From NCBI GenBank assembly GCA_029976805.1, contig JAPOLY010000009.1, positions 1 through 49,907 on the forward strand: a stretch of DNA of 49,907 nt, given 5' to 3'. The position numbers were made by a program, and so were the translations under genes. This stretch comes from a bacterium (GTDB lineage: Bacteria; Planctomycetota; UBA8108; UBA1146). How positions within the stretch are numbered: position 1 is the first letter of the stretch; each line of letters starts with the position of its first letter. The notes below the pieces were generated by a model. That model made no database searches and was not told the DNA's origin. It saw only the letters and a list, made by a program, of their open reading frames with translations. Positions 6,820 through 16,219 of this stretch are shown piece after piece.

Positions 6820-8261
6820 TCAGCGAACTCCACCGATTTCACGTGGACTTCAAGCTTGGCCACTTTATAGCGAAATTGACGATAGGAAATCCCGAGCATT
6901 TGCGCAGCTCTTGTCTGGTTCCCCTGACACCTGCTCAGGGCCTGCTGAATCAGACGGCTTTCAAAACGCGCCATCTGTTCTTCGAGCCCCAAAGACTCAT
7001 CAAAGGTCTCTTTCTTTTCGAACTCTTGATTCACCACCCGGATTTCCTGAGGGGTGGAAACGTTGATCTCAGGACTTTCAGGAATGTCAGAAACTTCTCC
7101 ATTGATTGACGTTCTTGAAGGAGAGATAGAGAACTGATCAATCAACTCACCCTGACAAAGAGCAACTTGACGCTGGATCACATTTTCCAGTTCACGAACA
7201 TTGCCAGGCCAATCGTGTTGATTGAGCACCTCGTAAGCGACTTCAGTCATTCCACTGACCGTCTTGCCCATCGCTTCAGCATGGCGACGGATGAAATGGC
7301 CCGCGAGCAATGGCAGATCCTGTTTTCGCTCTCTTAACGGCGGTAGATGCATTGGGATGACATTCAATCGATAGAAGAGATCTTCGCGAAAACGCCCTTC
7401 CCGGACTTCTTCTGCAAGATCCTTGTTTGTAGCGGCAATGATTCGGACATCCGTCTCGATCTCACGATCGCCGCCCACTGGAATCACCCTGCGATCTTCC
7501 AGTGCCCTGAGGATCCGAACTTGCGTGGAAAGGCTCATATCTGCCACTTCATCGAGGAACAGTGTTCCTCCGTTGGCACTGAGAAAGACCCCTTTGCGCT
7601 CCTCAACAGCACCGGTGAAAGCCCCTTTGACATGCCCGAAAAGTTCACTTTCGAGGAGGCCTTCTGTAAATGCACTGCAGTTTACAGCCACAAACTGCTG
7701 TTGATTTCGAGCGGATCCATCGTGAATTGCTCGAGCGATCAGCTCTTTTCCACAGCCACTCTCTCCCGTGACGAGAACTGTGGAATCAGTGGGAGCAACA
7801 CTCCCAACCATTTCGAAGAGCTCACGCATGACTGGAGTATTTCCCACCATTCTCTGACGCAGATTGTGGATTCGGTTTTCATCCCTGGTGGTGGATGCCA
7901 AAGCACGACTGACGGCCCCTTTAACCTCATCGTTCTGGAACGGCTTGCGTAGGAAATCAAAGCCTCCCTGACGCATCGCTTCCATGGCAACATCCGAAGT
8001 GGAGTAAGCCGTCATGACCAATACAGGAGTCTCCGGAGCGACCTTGCGAGCCTGCTGAAGAAGCTCCATTCCATCGAGCCCCCCCATGCGCAGGTCCTGA
8101 AGAAAAACACGGGCTCCCTGATTGGCTAAAATTTCCAATGCTTCCTCACCGGACTCCGCACAACAGACAGAGTACCCCTCGTTCACCAGAACGATTTCGA
8201 GGAATTCACGCATACTCTGCTCATCGTCAACGAGAAGGATGTCGTAAGCCTTTTGACTCAT
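6816..8261 (-). CDS. pilR: Sigma-54-dependent response regulator, PilR/NtrC class
   Basis: 481 residues in three parts. A receiver domain carries the phospho-acceptor Asp56 (FLQDLRMGG) and a conserved Lys near 106. The AAA+ domain has Walker A GESGCGKE (166-173), the sigma-54-contact loop GAFTGA (213-218) and Walker B GGTLFLDEVADMS with Asp237-Glu238. The C-terminus is a Fis-type helix-turn-helix (SRCQGNQTRAAQMLGISYRQFRYKV). All residues needed to activate sigma-54 RNA polymerase are there. The gene is coupled by ATGA to the upstream sensor kinase and lies in the pilus operon, which supports the PilR assignment over NtrC. Its direct targets are not clear; a good sigma-54 promoter exists at 2102-2118. 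Confidence 0.88.
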   Translation of the reverse strand: MSQKAYDILLVDDEQSMREFLEIVLVNEGYSVCCAESGEEALEILANQGARVFLQDLRMGGLDGMELLQQARKVAPETPVLVMTAYSTSDVAMEAMRQGGFDFLRKPFQNDEVKGAVSRALASTTRDENRIHNLRQRMVGNTPVMRELFEMVGSVAPTDSTVLVTGESGCGKELIARAIHDGSARNQQQFVAVNCSAFTEGLLESELFGHVKGAFTGAVEERKGVFLSANGGTLFLDEVADMSLSTQVRILRALEDRRVIPVGGDREIETDVRIIAATNKDLAEEVREGRFREDLFYRLNVIPMHLPPLRERKQDLPLLAGHFIRRHAEAMGKTVSGMTEVAYEVLNQHDWPGNVRELENVIQRQVALCQGELIDQFSISPSRTSINGEVSDIPESPEINVSTPQEIRVVNQEFEKKETFDESLGLEEQMARFESRLIQQALSRCQGNQTRAAQMLGISYRQFRYKVAKLEVHVKSVEFAE

Positions 8262-9775
8262 GCTGAACCTGCCTTCGCTTTCACGAATTCACGGGTCTGT
8301 ACCAGAGGAACAGAGACCCGAATCGTCGTGCCTTCATTCTCTTGAGAATCCAGTTCGATTCTCCCACCTGACTCTTCGACCGCCTTGCGCACAATTGCGA
8401 GCCCAAGACCCCCTTCACGGGATTTGGTCGTGACAAAGGGATGAAATACCTTGTTTTGCAAATCTTCTGAGATGCCAGGACCATCATCTGTAATGAAGAA
8501 ATGGGCCATTCCGTCCATCGCTGTAAGCGACAATTCCAGTCGGCCCTGTCCCTGACATGCTTCAACAGCATTGATCACCAGATTGCTGACGATGCTGTTC
8601 CAGGCATCCCGCTCAATTCCGATGTGAATCGGTGACTCGATGGATTCCTGAATACAAATCTCATTACAATCTGATCGTTGCTGAATCATCTCCAGCACCT
8701 CAAGCACTCCTGTGGACGCATCACAAATTTCAAATTGGTCACGATTTCTCCGCGAGGAGTATTCCAGGAAGCGATTGACCGTTCGATCGAGACGGTCAGA
8801 CTCCCGATTGACGATGCGCGACATCAACTCAGACTGTTTTGAATTCAAACGACCACCAGAAAGTTCTTCGGCGGCACCTCTCAGGGAAGCGAGAGGATTG
8901 CGGATTTCGTGAGCCAATCCGAGAGAAAGTTCATCCAACTCTTCGAGATGAACGAGTCGAGCCTCCGCTTCGATGACACGACGTTCTGCAGTTCTATCCG
9001 TAAATACGGAGAGAATCAGGCCCGAATCAAGAGCAGTGGTTTTAATGCGAAAACTTCTCTCGACACCTTCGCGGTCAGACCACCGTACATCTTCAGCGTG
9101 CATTGAGGGGCTGGTGAGAGCCTTTCGGAATTCACCGTCTGTTTCCCGGCGAAGAATCTGCTCAAGCGGAAATCCTGTCCACTGGCGACTTTCAGGGAAC
9201 CTTAAAAACTGTCTTGCCGCGGGATTCGCCTGCACCACACGCCCAATGGCGTCACAAACGATGATCCCTTCCTCCAGTGCCTTGAGGATCTGTTCATGCT
9301 GCTCTTCCAGGTCGAGCCAGCTACCTTTGAGGCAACCACCCAGCCAAGCCAGCCCATAAAGGGCCAATGCCAACGCCAAAGGCTGAAACCATGGGAAAGC
9401 CTGGGAAGAATCCGCTGAAGTCATCTGGGATCCGGCGACCAGTATCAGAATCGCAAAGCTCGCTTGCCATTTGGCACGCCCTCCCCCGTGGAGAGCACCG
9501 GAAAGGGCGATCACGACCAAAAGAACAGGAACAAAGGGGGAACTCGTCCAGCCAGTCAAAGAAGTCAATACCAGTGCCCCCGAAAGATCCGTGAATCCAC
9601 GGTCATTCATCGTGGAAGGAATGACCAGTGACCCCAAAGACGCACTGACCCAAATCCACAAAGCCACCATGGCCGTATTGGAAACGGTCTCAAGGCCGAG
9701 CACACCCATCAGGCAAAATGCCACCCACGGCATGCTCAGGCTCAATAACAGTTTTGTCATGGTGACCTGTCTCAT
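8258..9775 (-). CDS. pilS: Membrane sensor histidine kinase, PilS-like
   Basis: 505 residues. About five to six membrane helices fill the first 160 residues. A PAS-like domain follows (ILKALEEGIIVCDAIGRVVQANPA). The HisKA box is LGLAHEIRNPLASLRGAAEEL with the phosphorylated His. The ATPase domain has the N box NLVINAVEACQG, the G1 box TDDGPGISEDLQ and the G2 box EGGLGLAIVRKAVEESGG. It phosphorylates its partner, the coupled sigma-54 activator. The membrane-PAS-HK layout and pilus neighbours match PilS, which in other bacteria senses pilin level, although AtoS/NtrB-type kinases look alike. Two closely spaced start codons (9775 and 9760) are both plausible. Confidence 0.85.
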   Translation of the reverse strand: MRQVTMTKLLLSLSMPWVAFCLMGVLGLETVSNTAMVALWIWVSASLGSLVIPSTMNDRGFTDLSGALVLTSLTGWTSSPFVPVLLVVIALSGALHGGGRAKWQASFAILILVAGSQMTSADSSQAFPWFQPLALALALYGLAWLGGCLKGSWLDLEEQHEQILKALEEGIIVCDAIGRVVQANPAARQFLRFPESRQWTGFPLEQILRRETDGEFRKALTSPSMHAEDVRWSDREGVERSFRIKTTALDSGLILSVFTDRTAERRVIEAEARLVHLEELDELSLGLAHEIRNPLASLRGAAEELSGGRLNSKQSELMSRIVNRESDRLDRTVNRFLEYSSRRNRDQFEICDASTGVLEVLEMIQQRSDCNEICIQESIESPIHIGIERDAWNSIVSNLVINAVEACQGQGRLELSLTAMDGMAHFFITDDGPGISEDLQNKVFHPFVTTKSREGGLGLAIVRKAVEESGGRIELDSQENEGTTIRVSVPLVQTREFVKAKAGSA

Positions 9776-9792
9776 GACTCCCGCCCTGCCCC

Positions 9793-11043
9793 CTAGCGTG
9801 ATCCCATGTTTCCAAGCATCGTCAGAAGCGGGAGGAACATGGCCAGCACCATCGTGCCTACCACTGCTCCCATAATGACGATGAGGAAAGGTTCGATGAG
9901 AGAAGTCAGCTGCTTGACAGTGCTGCGTACTTCGGCGTCATAGAATTGAGAAACTTTTTCCAACAGTTGCTCCAAGGATCCCGATCGCTCACCGATAGTG
10001 ATCATCCGACATACCATCGGTGGAAAACGGCGAGTTCTTGCCAATGGCTGCCCCAGGCTTTCACCCTGACGAACCGAATTGGCGGAAGTTTCAATCGCCT
10101 CTGCGTAAAGGGTATTACCCGTCGTCTGGCCGACGATTTCCAGAGCACCCAGAATTGGCACTCCACTCTTGATGAGAGTGGAAAAGGTTCCGCTGAAACG
10201 GCTGACGATGGTCTTGCGAATCAAGGGACCAAAGACAGGGATTCTCAAAATCACAATGTCCCAAATGCGCCTGCCCCGCTGGGTTCCCAAAACCAACTTG
10301 ATACCCACTACTGCCGCTATCATTGACAGCAAAATCAAACCGAAATTGTTTTGTGCCAATTCACTCAATCCCATGACTGCAGCGGTCAGTGCTGGCATTT
10401 CCTGATTGAGACCATCGAAGATTTCCTTGAACTGGGGTAAAACGAAAACCAGCAGTCCAAGGCTGATGACGCCAATCATCACAAGACTGACCACAGGGTA
10501 GGTCATCGCCGATTTGATCTCGCCTTTGAGTTCTTCAGACTCCTCCATATGGGTAGCCAGACGATCGAGAACGTCATCAAGCTGACCACTCGCCTCACCG
10601 GCACGAACCATATTGATGAAAATATCGTCAAACACTCTGGGGTGCCTGGAGAGTGCATCGGAAAAATCTTTACCCTGACGTACTTCTGAAGCGATATCCG
10701 CCAGAACCAGTTTCAGGTTTTCGTTATCACACTGCTCTTCAATCACTTCCAGCGACTCTACCAGCGGAATGCCTGACTCGAACATCGTTGCCAGCTGACG
10801 AGCCATCGGCACCAGCTCCTTGCGAGGAACTCTTTTGCCGAGAGCTCCACCGGAATTGGAGAAGGCTGGCAGGGATATGGAGAATTTTCTCCCTTTTCCA
10901 CCACTCTTCTGACCCCGGATGGATGTGACAGTCAATCCGCGGCGACGCAGCTCCTGAATCGCTTCCGATTCGGTTTCTGCCTCGATCACTCCAGTGACCG
11001 ACTTGCCTTGAGGATTTCTTGATTTGTAGTCATAATTTTTCAT
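9793..11043 (-). CDS. pilC: Type IV pilus inner-membrane platform protein PilC (GspF family)
   Basis: 416 residues with the two repeated GspF domains. The first holds RQLATMFESGIPLVESLEVI and HPRVFDDIFINMVRAGEASG; the second holds FSGTFSTLIKSGVPILGALEIVG and RFPPMVCRMITIGERSGSLEQLL. Three membrane helices are seen (around 165-200, 215-235 and 380-405). The N-terminus has the KSVTGVIEAETESEAIQEL module typical of PilC. The protein anchors pilus assembly and couples the motor ATPases to pilin insertion or removal. It lies directly downstream of pilB, as in most pilus operons, and is full length. Confidence 0.93.
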   Translation of the reverse strand: MKNYDYKSRNPQGKSVTGVIEAETESEAIQELRRRGLTVTSIRGQKSGGKGRKFSISLPAFSNSGGALGKRVPRKELVPMARQLATMFESGIPLVESLEVIEEQCDNENLKLVLADIASEVRQGKDFSDALSRHPRVFDDIFINMVRAGEASGQLDDVLDRLATHMEESEELKGEIKSAMTYPVVSLVMIGVISLGLLVFVLPQFKEIFDGLNQEMPALTAAVMGLSELAQNNFGLILLSMIAAVVGIKLVLGTQRGRRIWDIVILRIPVFGPLIRKTIVSRFSGTFSTLIKSGVPILGALEIVGQTTGNTLYAEAIETSANSVRQGESLGQPLARTRRFPPMVCRMITIGERSGSLEQLLEKVSQFYDAEVRSTVKQLTSLIEPFLIVIMGAVVGTMVLAMFLPLLTMLGNMGSR

Positions 11044-11057
11044 GTTATCTCCTGCTC

Positions 11058-12776
11058 TTAATCGCCCTGGGTGACGCGCAGAACCTCCTCAAGGGAGGTT
11101 TTTCCACGTAGTACGTTAAGGATTCCAACTCTTCTCAGAGTCAGCATCCCATTGGCCAAAGCGGTATCTCTAATCTCCAGAGCTGATCCTCCCCCGACGA
11201 CGACACGGCGAACTTCTTCATCCATGGGCATCGTTTCGAGAAGTGCAAATCGACCCCGGTAGCCTCCCTGACAACGGGAACACCCGCCGGGCTCATACAA
11301 ACGGGCCTCTGCCGCTTCTTCCGATGTAAAGCCGAGTGCAACGAGACGTTCTGCGGGGAGCTCACCGGCATCCTGTTTGCAATCTTCACAAAGTCTTCTG
11401 CACAGCCTCTGTGCAGCGATACATTGGGTTGCTGAAGCCACGAGGAAGGGATCAATCCCCATGTCGACCATCCTTGTGACCGTTGATGGGGCATCATTGG
11501 TATGCAGGGTTGAAAAGACCCTGTGTCCGGTCAACGCGGCTTTCACTGCGATTTCTGCAGTTTCAAGATCCCGGATCTCTCCGATCATGACCGTGTCCGG
11601 ATCCTGACGGAGAATCGAACGAAGCGCCTTGGAGAAGGTCAATCCACGTTTGGCATTGACCGGAACCTGCACCACTCCATCCAACTGGTACTCCACAGGA
11701 TCCTCGACGGTGGTGATGTTCTCTGTCGGAGAAAGAACTTCATTGACACATGAATACAGAGAAGTCGACTTACCGGATCCGGTAGGCCCAGTCACCAGCA
11801 TCATTCCGTAGGAACTGGAGATCGCATTGCGGATGTCACTGAGCGCTTTGTCCTCGAATCCGAGAGTCTCCAGATTGAGAGCCAGATTCGAAGAATCGAG
11901 GATTCTCAACACGACTTTCTCGCCGTGAACCGTAGGCAAGGTTGAGACCCTGAAATCGACCTGACGACCCTCGACGCGTAATTGAAACTTGCCATCCTGG
12001 GGGATCCTGCGCTCGGCGATATCGAGTCCAGCCATGATCTTCAGACGACTGACGATCGAAGCCCGCAACTGAGCCGGAGGCTGTTGAGCCTCTCCCAAAA
12101 CTCCATCACAGCGGTAACGGACACGAATCGATCGCTCCTGGGGCTCGACATGGATATCAGAGGCACGCTCGCGCAATGCCTGATAAATGATGTGATTGAC
12201 GATTTTGACGACCGGAGATTCATCTCCCTCAAAGGAAAGTTCCTGAACCGCTTCGTCGGACTCGTCATGCCCTTCACGAAGTTCAAGGTCAAGGTTTCCG
12301 TAGTCCTCGAGGACTTCTTCAATTTCCTTGGTGCCATCGCCATAAAGTCGATCGATAGCTTCCTCGATACGGAAATCGCAGGCCAAAACCGGCTGCACCT
12401 GACAACGAGTCAGATTACGCAGCTCATCCAGCAACAAAATGTCCTGGGGATCTGATACCGCAACCGTCAACACTCCGGAAGCCTTGGAAACCGGAAGAAC
12501 TTTACAGGAACGGGCTATCCGTTCCTTGAAATCTTCACAGGGATTTTCTTCCAGCGACAATCGATTCAGATCGATGGGTGCCACACCCGTTTCCATGGCC
12601 AAAATTCCAAGGAACTCCTCCTCAGCCACTTTGCCGTCTTCGATGAGGATGCGCATCACCGATCCGTCGTCACCCGATTTCTGGATGGCTTCATCGATGT
12701 CCTGATCCTCAACCAAACGATGGCGGGAGAGGATTTTCCCCAATCTGCGATTGAAACGAACGATGGCTTGGGACAT
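11058..12776 (-). CDS. pilB: Pilus extension ATPase PilB (GspE family)
   Basis: 572 residues. The N-terminal MshEN-type domain (LGKILSRHRLVEDQDIDEAIQ... FLGILAMETGV) in related proteins binds cyclic di-GMP. The ATPase core has Walker A GPTGSGKST, the Asp box around DIHVEP, Walker B LRQDPDTVMIGEIRD and the His box FSTLHTND. A C-terminal zinc site is built from CRRLCEDC and CSRCQGGYRGR. All key residues are intact, so this should power pilus or pseudopilus extension. The tetracysteine motif separates it from the retraction ATPase just upstream. Confidence 0.93.
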   Translation of the reverse strand: MSQAIVRFNRRLGKILSRHRLVEDQDIDEAIQKSGDDGSVMRILIEDGKVAEEEFLGILAMETGVAPIDLNRLSLEENPCEDFKERIARSCKVLPVSKASGVLTVAVSDPQDILLLDELRNLTRCQVQPVLACDFRIEEAIDRLYGDGTKEIEEVLEDYGNLDLELREGHDESDEAVQELSFEGDESPVVKIVNHIIYQALRERASDIHVEPQERSIRVRYRCDGVLGEAQQPPAQLRASIVSRLKIMAGLDIAERRIPQDGKFQLRVEGRQVDFRVSTLPTVHGEKVVLRILDSSNLALNLETLGFEDKALSDIRNAISSSYGMMLVTGPTGSGKSTSLYSCVNEVLSPTENITTVEDPVEYQLDGVVQVPVNAKRGLTFSKALRSILRQDPDTVMIGEIRDLETAEIAVKAALTGHRVFSTLHTNDAPSTVTRMVDMGIDPFLVASATQCIAAQRLCRRLCEDCKQDAGELPAERLVALGFTSEEAAEARLYEPGGCSRCQGGYRGRFALLETMPMDEEVRRVVVGGGSALEIRDTALANGMLTLRRVGILNVLRGKTSLEEVLRVTQGD

Positions 12777-12778
12777 GT

Positions 12779-13843
12779 TCAGCTCTGCCTCTGGAAGATT
12801 CTTTTGAGTTCTTCAGTATCCGTCGAACGGGAGATCGCCTCTTCGTAGGTGATCTGACGAGTTCGATACAGTTCATACAGGGATTGATTCATGGTTCGCA
12901 TTCCCAGTTTTCCTCCGGTCTGGATCGCCGACGGAATCTGGTGAGCCTTGTCATCACGGATCAGAGCCCGAACCGCAGGGGTCGCGAGAAGAATCTCACT
13001 CGCAAGAACCCGTCCGCGACCGTCGGAGCGGGTAACCAGTTGCTGGCAAACGATGCCTTCGAGAACGAAGGACAACTGGGTACGAACCTGCTGCTGCTGA
13101 TGGGGCGGGAATACGTCTATCAGACGATTCAGGGTTTGCACTGCGTCATTGGTATGCAGGGTGCCAAAGGTCAGATGCCCGGTCTCTGCGCAAGTGAGCG
13201 CTGAGCCAATACTTTCCAGGTCCCGCAATTCACCCACCATGATCACATCGGGGTCCTGACGGAGAACCCGGCGCAAAGCACTGGCAAAGGAAGGAGTATC
13301 TGTTCCCACCTCCCTCTGAGTGACACGACAGTTCTGATTTCGGTGAACAAACTCGATGGGATCTTCGATGGTGACGATGTGATCGTTTCGGCCCCGGTTG
13401 ATGAAATCGACCATGGAAGCCAATGAAGTGGACTTACCGCTTCCAGTCGCACCAGTGACGAGCACCAGGCCCTTCTTTTTCATCGCGAGACCTTCACAGA
13501 CGTCCACTGGGAGTCCGAGGCCACTCAACTCAGGAACCTGAGTAGGGATGACACGCAAGATCGCACCGACCGAACCCCGTTGGTAGAAAACGTTGGTTCT
13601 GAATCTTCCCAACCCGCTGATACCAAATGCCATATCCAGCTCCTGATCCCGTTCAAAGGATCGGATCTGTTCATTATCCAAAATCGAGTAAACGATTTTT
13701 CGGACATCCTCGGCATCGAGGACTGAATCCCCCGCTGCAACGAGACGTCCGTGAATTCGAATCATGGGAGCGGTGCCTGCGCCCAGGTGGAGGTCAGAGC
13801 CCTCCCTTTCAACCAATTGCTGCACCAGATCCTCGATGGTCAT
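12779..13843 (-). CDS. pilT: Pilus retraction ATPase PilT
   Basis: 354 residues from an ATG at 13843 with AGGAG eight bases upstream; an ATG two codons earlier (13849) is possible, and the frame extends to 13906 without a better start. Motifs: EREGSDLHLGAG at the N-terminus, Walker A GATGSGKST, Walker B LRQDPDVIMVGELRDLES, His box FGTLHTNDAVQTLNRLID, and the PilT-specific AIRTGG-like end (here KLGMRTMNQSL). It lacks the zinc tetracysteine of PilB. It retracts the pilus and so drives twitching in known systems. As first gene of the cluster it probably carries the operon promoter, but I see no convincing sigma-70 or sigma-54 box ahead of it. Confidence 0.92.
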   Translation of the reverse strand: MTIEDLVQQLVEREGSDLHLGAGTAPMIRIHGRLVAAGDSVLDAEDVRKIVYSILDNEQIRSFERDQELDMAFGISGLGRFRTNVFYQRGSVGAILRVIPTQVPELSGLGLPVDVCEGLAMKKKGLVLVTGATGSGKSTSLASMVDFINRGRNDHIVTIEDPIEFVHRNQNCRVTQREVGTDTPSFASALRRVLRQDPDVIMVGELRDLESIGSALTCAETGHLTFGTLHTNDAVQTLNRLIDVFPPHQQQQVRTQLSFVLEGIVCQQLVTRSDGRGRVLASEILLATPAVRALIRDDKAHQIPSAIQTGGKLGMRTMNQSLYELYRTRQITYEEAISRSTDTEELKRIFQRQS

Positions 13844-14103
13844 CGCCATATCTCCTTCGATTTCCGGGGGCTCTCCCCAAAGATGAATGACCATCCGCAC
13901 AGCCAATTCGATGGACGGATGGATTCACGCTGAAGAGTAGCATCGGGGCTGTACATCGGGCCAAGTGAGGCCAGGGACCGAATGTGGGAATCCCCTTAAA
14001 CCGCCTTCAGGAGGTATTTCAGGGCGGTTTTTGAAGGAGAGCAGAAATACGCCTTCAAAGGAAATCAGGGATGGAATAACTGCCGACTCAAGGGCCGAAA
14101 AAC
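13844..14103. other. Intergenic leader of the pilus operon with hairpins
   Basis: No gene is visible. A plus-strand hairpin AAACCGCC/GGCGGTTT (13998-14005 with 14023-14030) is followed by a T5 run, though no plus gene ends here. GTATTTC (14014-14020) and GAAATAC (14044-14050) form a further inverted pair. On the minus strand this is the 5' leader of pilT. No clear promoter was found. Confidence 0.4.
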
Positions 14104-14153
14104 AAAAAAACCGCCCTGTTGAACACTCTTTTCAAGAGCGACAACAGAGCGGT
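14104..14153 (-). terminator. Intrinsic terminator of the OmpA-lipoprotein gene
   Basis: A 12-bp stem (14110-14121 with 14142-14153, one G-U pair) with an inner CTCTT/AGAG hairpin is followed on the minus strand by a run of seven T (14104-14110). It lies 20 bases after the stop codon. Confidence 0.85.
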
Positions 14154-14172
14154 TTCAAAAAACAGGATGAAA

Positions 14173-14907
14173 TTAATTCTCGACGATAATCTCCACCCGG
14201 CGATTCAACTTTCGACCAGCCTTGGTCTGATTGTCACCGACTGGCCTCTGATCTGCGAATCCGATCGCCGAGACATGGGAATTCTTGACCGCATTTTCTT
14301 TCAGCAATCCACGGAGCACTGCACACGCTCGATAAGAGCTCAACTCCCAGTTGCTGGCCCAGCGACTTTTGGTTTTGACGATGGGTGTGGAATCGGTATG
14401 ACCTTCCACCCGAATTTTACGATTGGCATATTCACTGCGGATAATCGCTGCCATCTTTTTCAGAGTCTCCTGGCCTTTACGCGTCACTTCCGCACTGCCT
14501 GAGCTGAAAAGAACAGATTGATCCAGAGTCAAACGGACACCACTTTCATCGGAAGTGGCGGTCAGTCCCTCAATGCCATCAAAACTGCCCAGGTCCTCCT
14601 CGACGAATTCTTCTAGCTTGACTGAAGCCGGCTCTGGTCTCGCCAGCAGTTCATTGACTTCAGATTCGAGAGCGATCTTTGCGGCACTCAGATCTGCGAA
14701 CCTCTTCTGAAGCGCGGACAACTCATCGGTGGCCACCCTTTGCTGGCCCTCGCAGGTTGCCAACTGAAACTGCAGTCGGTCTCGCTCCTGTTCGACTTCC
14801 TGCAATTTGCTTTTGTTGTAACTCAATTGCCGTTCAAGACTCGTGGTCTGACAACCGGAAATCAAAGTCAGAATTCCAATGAAGCAGATCATGCGTTTCC
14901 ACGACAT
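14173..14907 (-). CDS. OmpA-domain outer-membrane lipoprotein
   Basis: 244 residues from the ATG at 14907, with GGGGA eight bases upstream; the frame opens at 14976 but that extension is not needed. The N-terminus is a lipoprotein signal with lipobox LISGC. Residues 30 to 90 are a coiled coil rich in Glu, Gln and Lys. The C-terminal half is an OmpA/MotB peptidoglycan-binding domain: SVLFSSGSAEVTRKGQETL, RKIRVEGHTDSTPI, ELSSYRACAVLRGLL, and GRKLNRRVEIIV with the conserved Asp and Arg that grip diaminopimelate. It probably ties the outer membrane to peptidoglycan. It stands between the pilus block and the prepilin peptidase but has its own terminator. Confidence 0.88.
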   Translation of the reverse strand: MSWKRMICFIGILTLISGCQTTSLERQLSYNKSKLQEVEQERDRLQFQLATCEGQQRVATDELSALQKRFADLSAAKIALESEVNELLARPEPASVKLEEFVEEDLGSFDGIEGLTATSDESGVRLTLDQSVLFSSGSAEVTRKGQETLKKMAAIIRSEYANRKIRVEGHTDSTPIVKTKSRWASNWELSSYRACAVLRGLLKENAVKNSHVSAIGFADQRPVGDNQTKAGRKLNRRVEIIVEN

Positions 14908-15136
14908 GAAGACGTCCCCTTTCGATACACGCAGACTCCCAGCGGGATGCCCACGGCGGCGTGATTTCAGTGACATAGGGCAAGAATCATATCGGCCCTG
15001 AATCGGCCGGACGAACGCAGTATTCCTGCGAAGACGCCTCTATTCCCCCCTGAACGGACTGGAGGATACCCTCCCGGAAGAGGCAGAGAAACGGCCTCCT
15101 GCCAACTTCCGCAGGTGGCACAGGGTCTTCCCCGTA

Positions 15137-16219
15137 TCAGCCCTGAAAAAGCCCCATATAGGCCACCCAGAGCTGTTCCAGCTGGGGCCTGGCAAAGATC
15201 CAGAGGATTGCTCCCGAACTGAGGAAGGGACCGAAGGGAATATACTGTTGTCCCTTTCGAAGACGCAGGTAAAGCCCGATCACGGATCCCAGCAGACAGG
15301 CGAGGAAAAAAGAGATCACCACGGGAACGGCACCCACCGTCGCCCCCAACATCCCCATCCACTTCACATCGCCAAATCCCATGGCAGGTTTGCGAAAGAT
15401 CCACTGGCCGATCAGACCGATCCCCCAGATCAACCCTGCCCCCACCAACGCCCCAAACAGGGCACCACCCTCGCGGCTGGCCAACAGCTGAGACCATGGC
15501 AAAGAATCCGAGACCCCCAGGCAGAGGATTCCCCCCAATTGAAATCCGGAGACATACGCCAGAACACTCTCAGAAAAGCTCCTGCGATTCCCGGACCAAT
15601 TCGGAACCCAACGCTGAAAGGCATAACCAAGAATCGACCCGATTCCGATAGCCCACAACCAGCCCTCCATTACCGATGAGGACTCCGGCAAGGGGGCCAA
15701 CCCCAATAATGGATTGAATCCAGCCAACAACAGCACCAGACAGGTCATCGGAATCGAGAAACGATCCGGGATGATTCGGTGATCCAGATCAATCCCACTG
15801 ACGACGATGACACAGGAGATCCACAGCCATGCTGCCAGTATGAATCCCCCTGCCATTCCGAACGGATTCACAAGCAAGGTGGATACTCCGACCAGCTTCA
15901 TGGCGAGGAGAAACAGAACCGCAGTCAATATTTCGACAAAAGGGTAGCGGAAGCTGATGGGTACCGAACAGGTCCTGCATTTCCCTCTCAACCACAACCA
16001 CCCGATGATGGGCAGGTTTTCAAACCAGCGCAGAGATGTTTTACAACCGGGGCAAAAAGACCCTCTGGGAGAATTCACACTCAGCCCCTCGATGGGGATT
16101 CGATAGATACAAACATTCAGGAACGACCCCACCGCCGCCCCGATCATGAAAGCAAAAGCCTGAACGATTTCGGGAATGGGTGATGCAAAGTTCACCGGAG
16201 TCATATCCACAGGACTCAA
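15137..16219 (-). CDS. pilD: Prepilin peptidase / N-methyltransferase PilD (A24 family)
   Basis: 360 residues with about eight membrane helices. The N-terminal GAAVGSFLNVCIYRIP motif and two CxxC pairs (Cys56/59 and Cys81/84) form the bacterial methylation and zinc domain. The two catalytic aspartates are in SGIDLDHRIIPD and in MGFGDVKWMG. It cleaves the leader ahead of the mature Phe of type IV prepilins and pseudopilins and methylates the new N-terminus. A substrate-type gene lies at 42302-42922. The start overlaps the stop of shikimate kinase by ATGA, an uncommon pairing that suggests shared transcription rather than shared function. Confidence 0.93.
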   Translation of the reverse strand: MSPVDMTPVNFASPIPEIVQAFAFMIGAAVGSFLNVCIYRIPIEGLSVNSPRGSFCPGCKTSLRWFENLPIIGWLWLRGKCRTCSVPISFRYPFVEILTAVLFLLAMKLVGVSTLLVNPFGMAGGFILAAWLWISCVIVVSGIDLDHRIIPDRFSIPMTCLVLLLAGFNPLLGLAPLPESSSVMEGWLWAIGIGSILGYAFQRWVPNWSGNRRSFSESVLAYVSGFQLGGILCLGVSDSLPWSQLLASREGGALFGALVGAGLIWGIGLIGQWIFRKPAMGFGDVKWMGMLGATVGAVPVVISFFLACLLGSVIGLYLRLRKGQQYIPFGPFLSSGAILWIFARPQLEQLWVAYMGLFQG

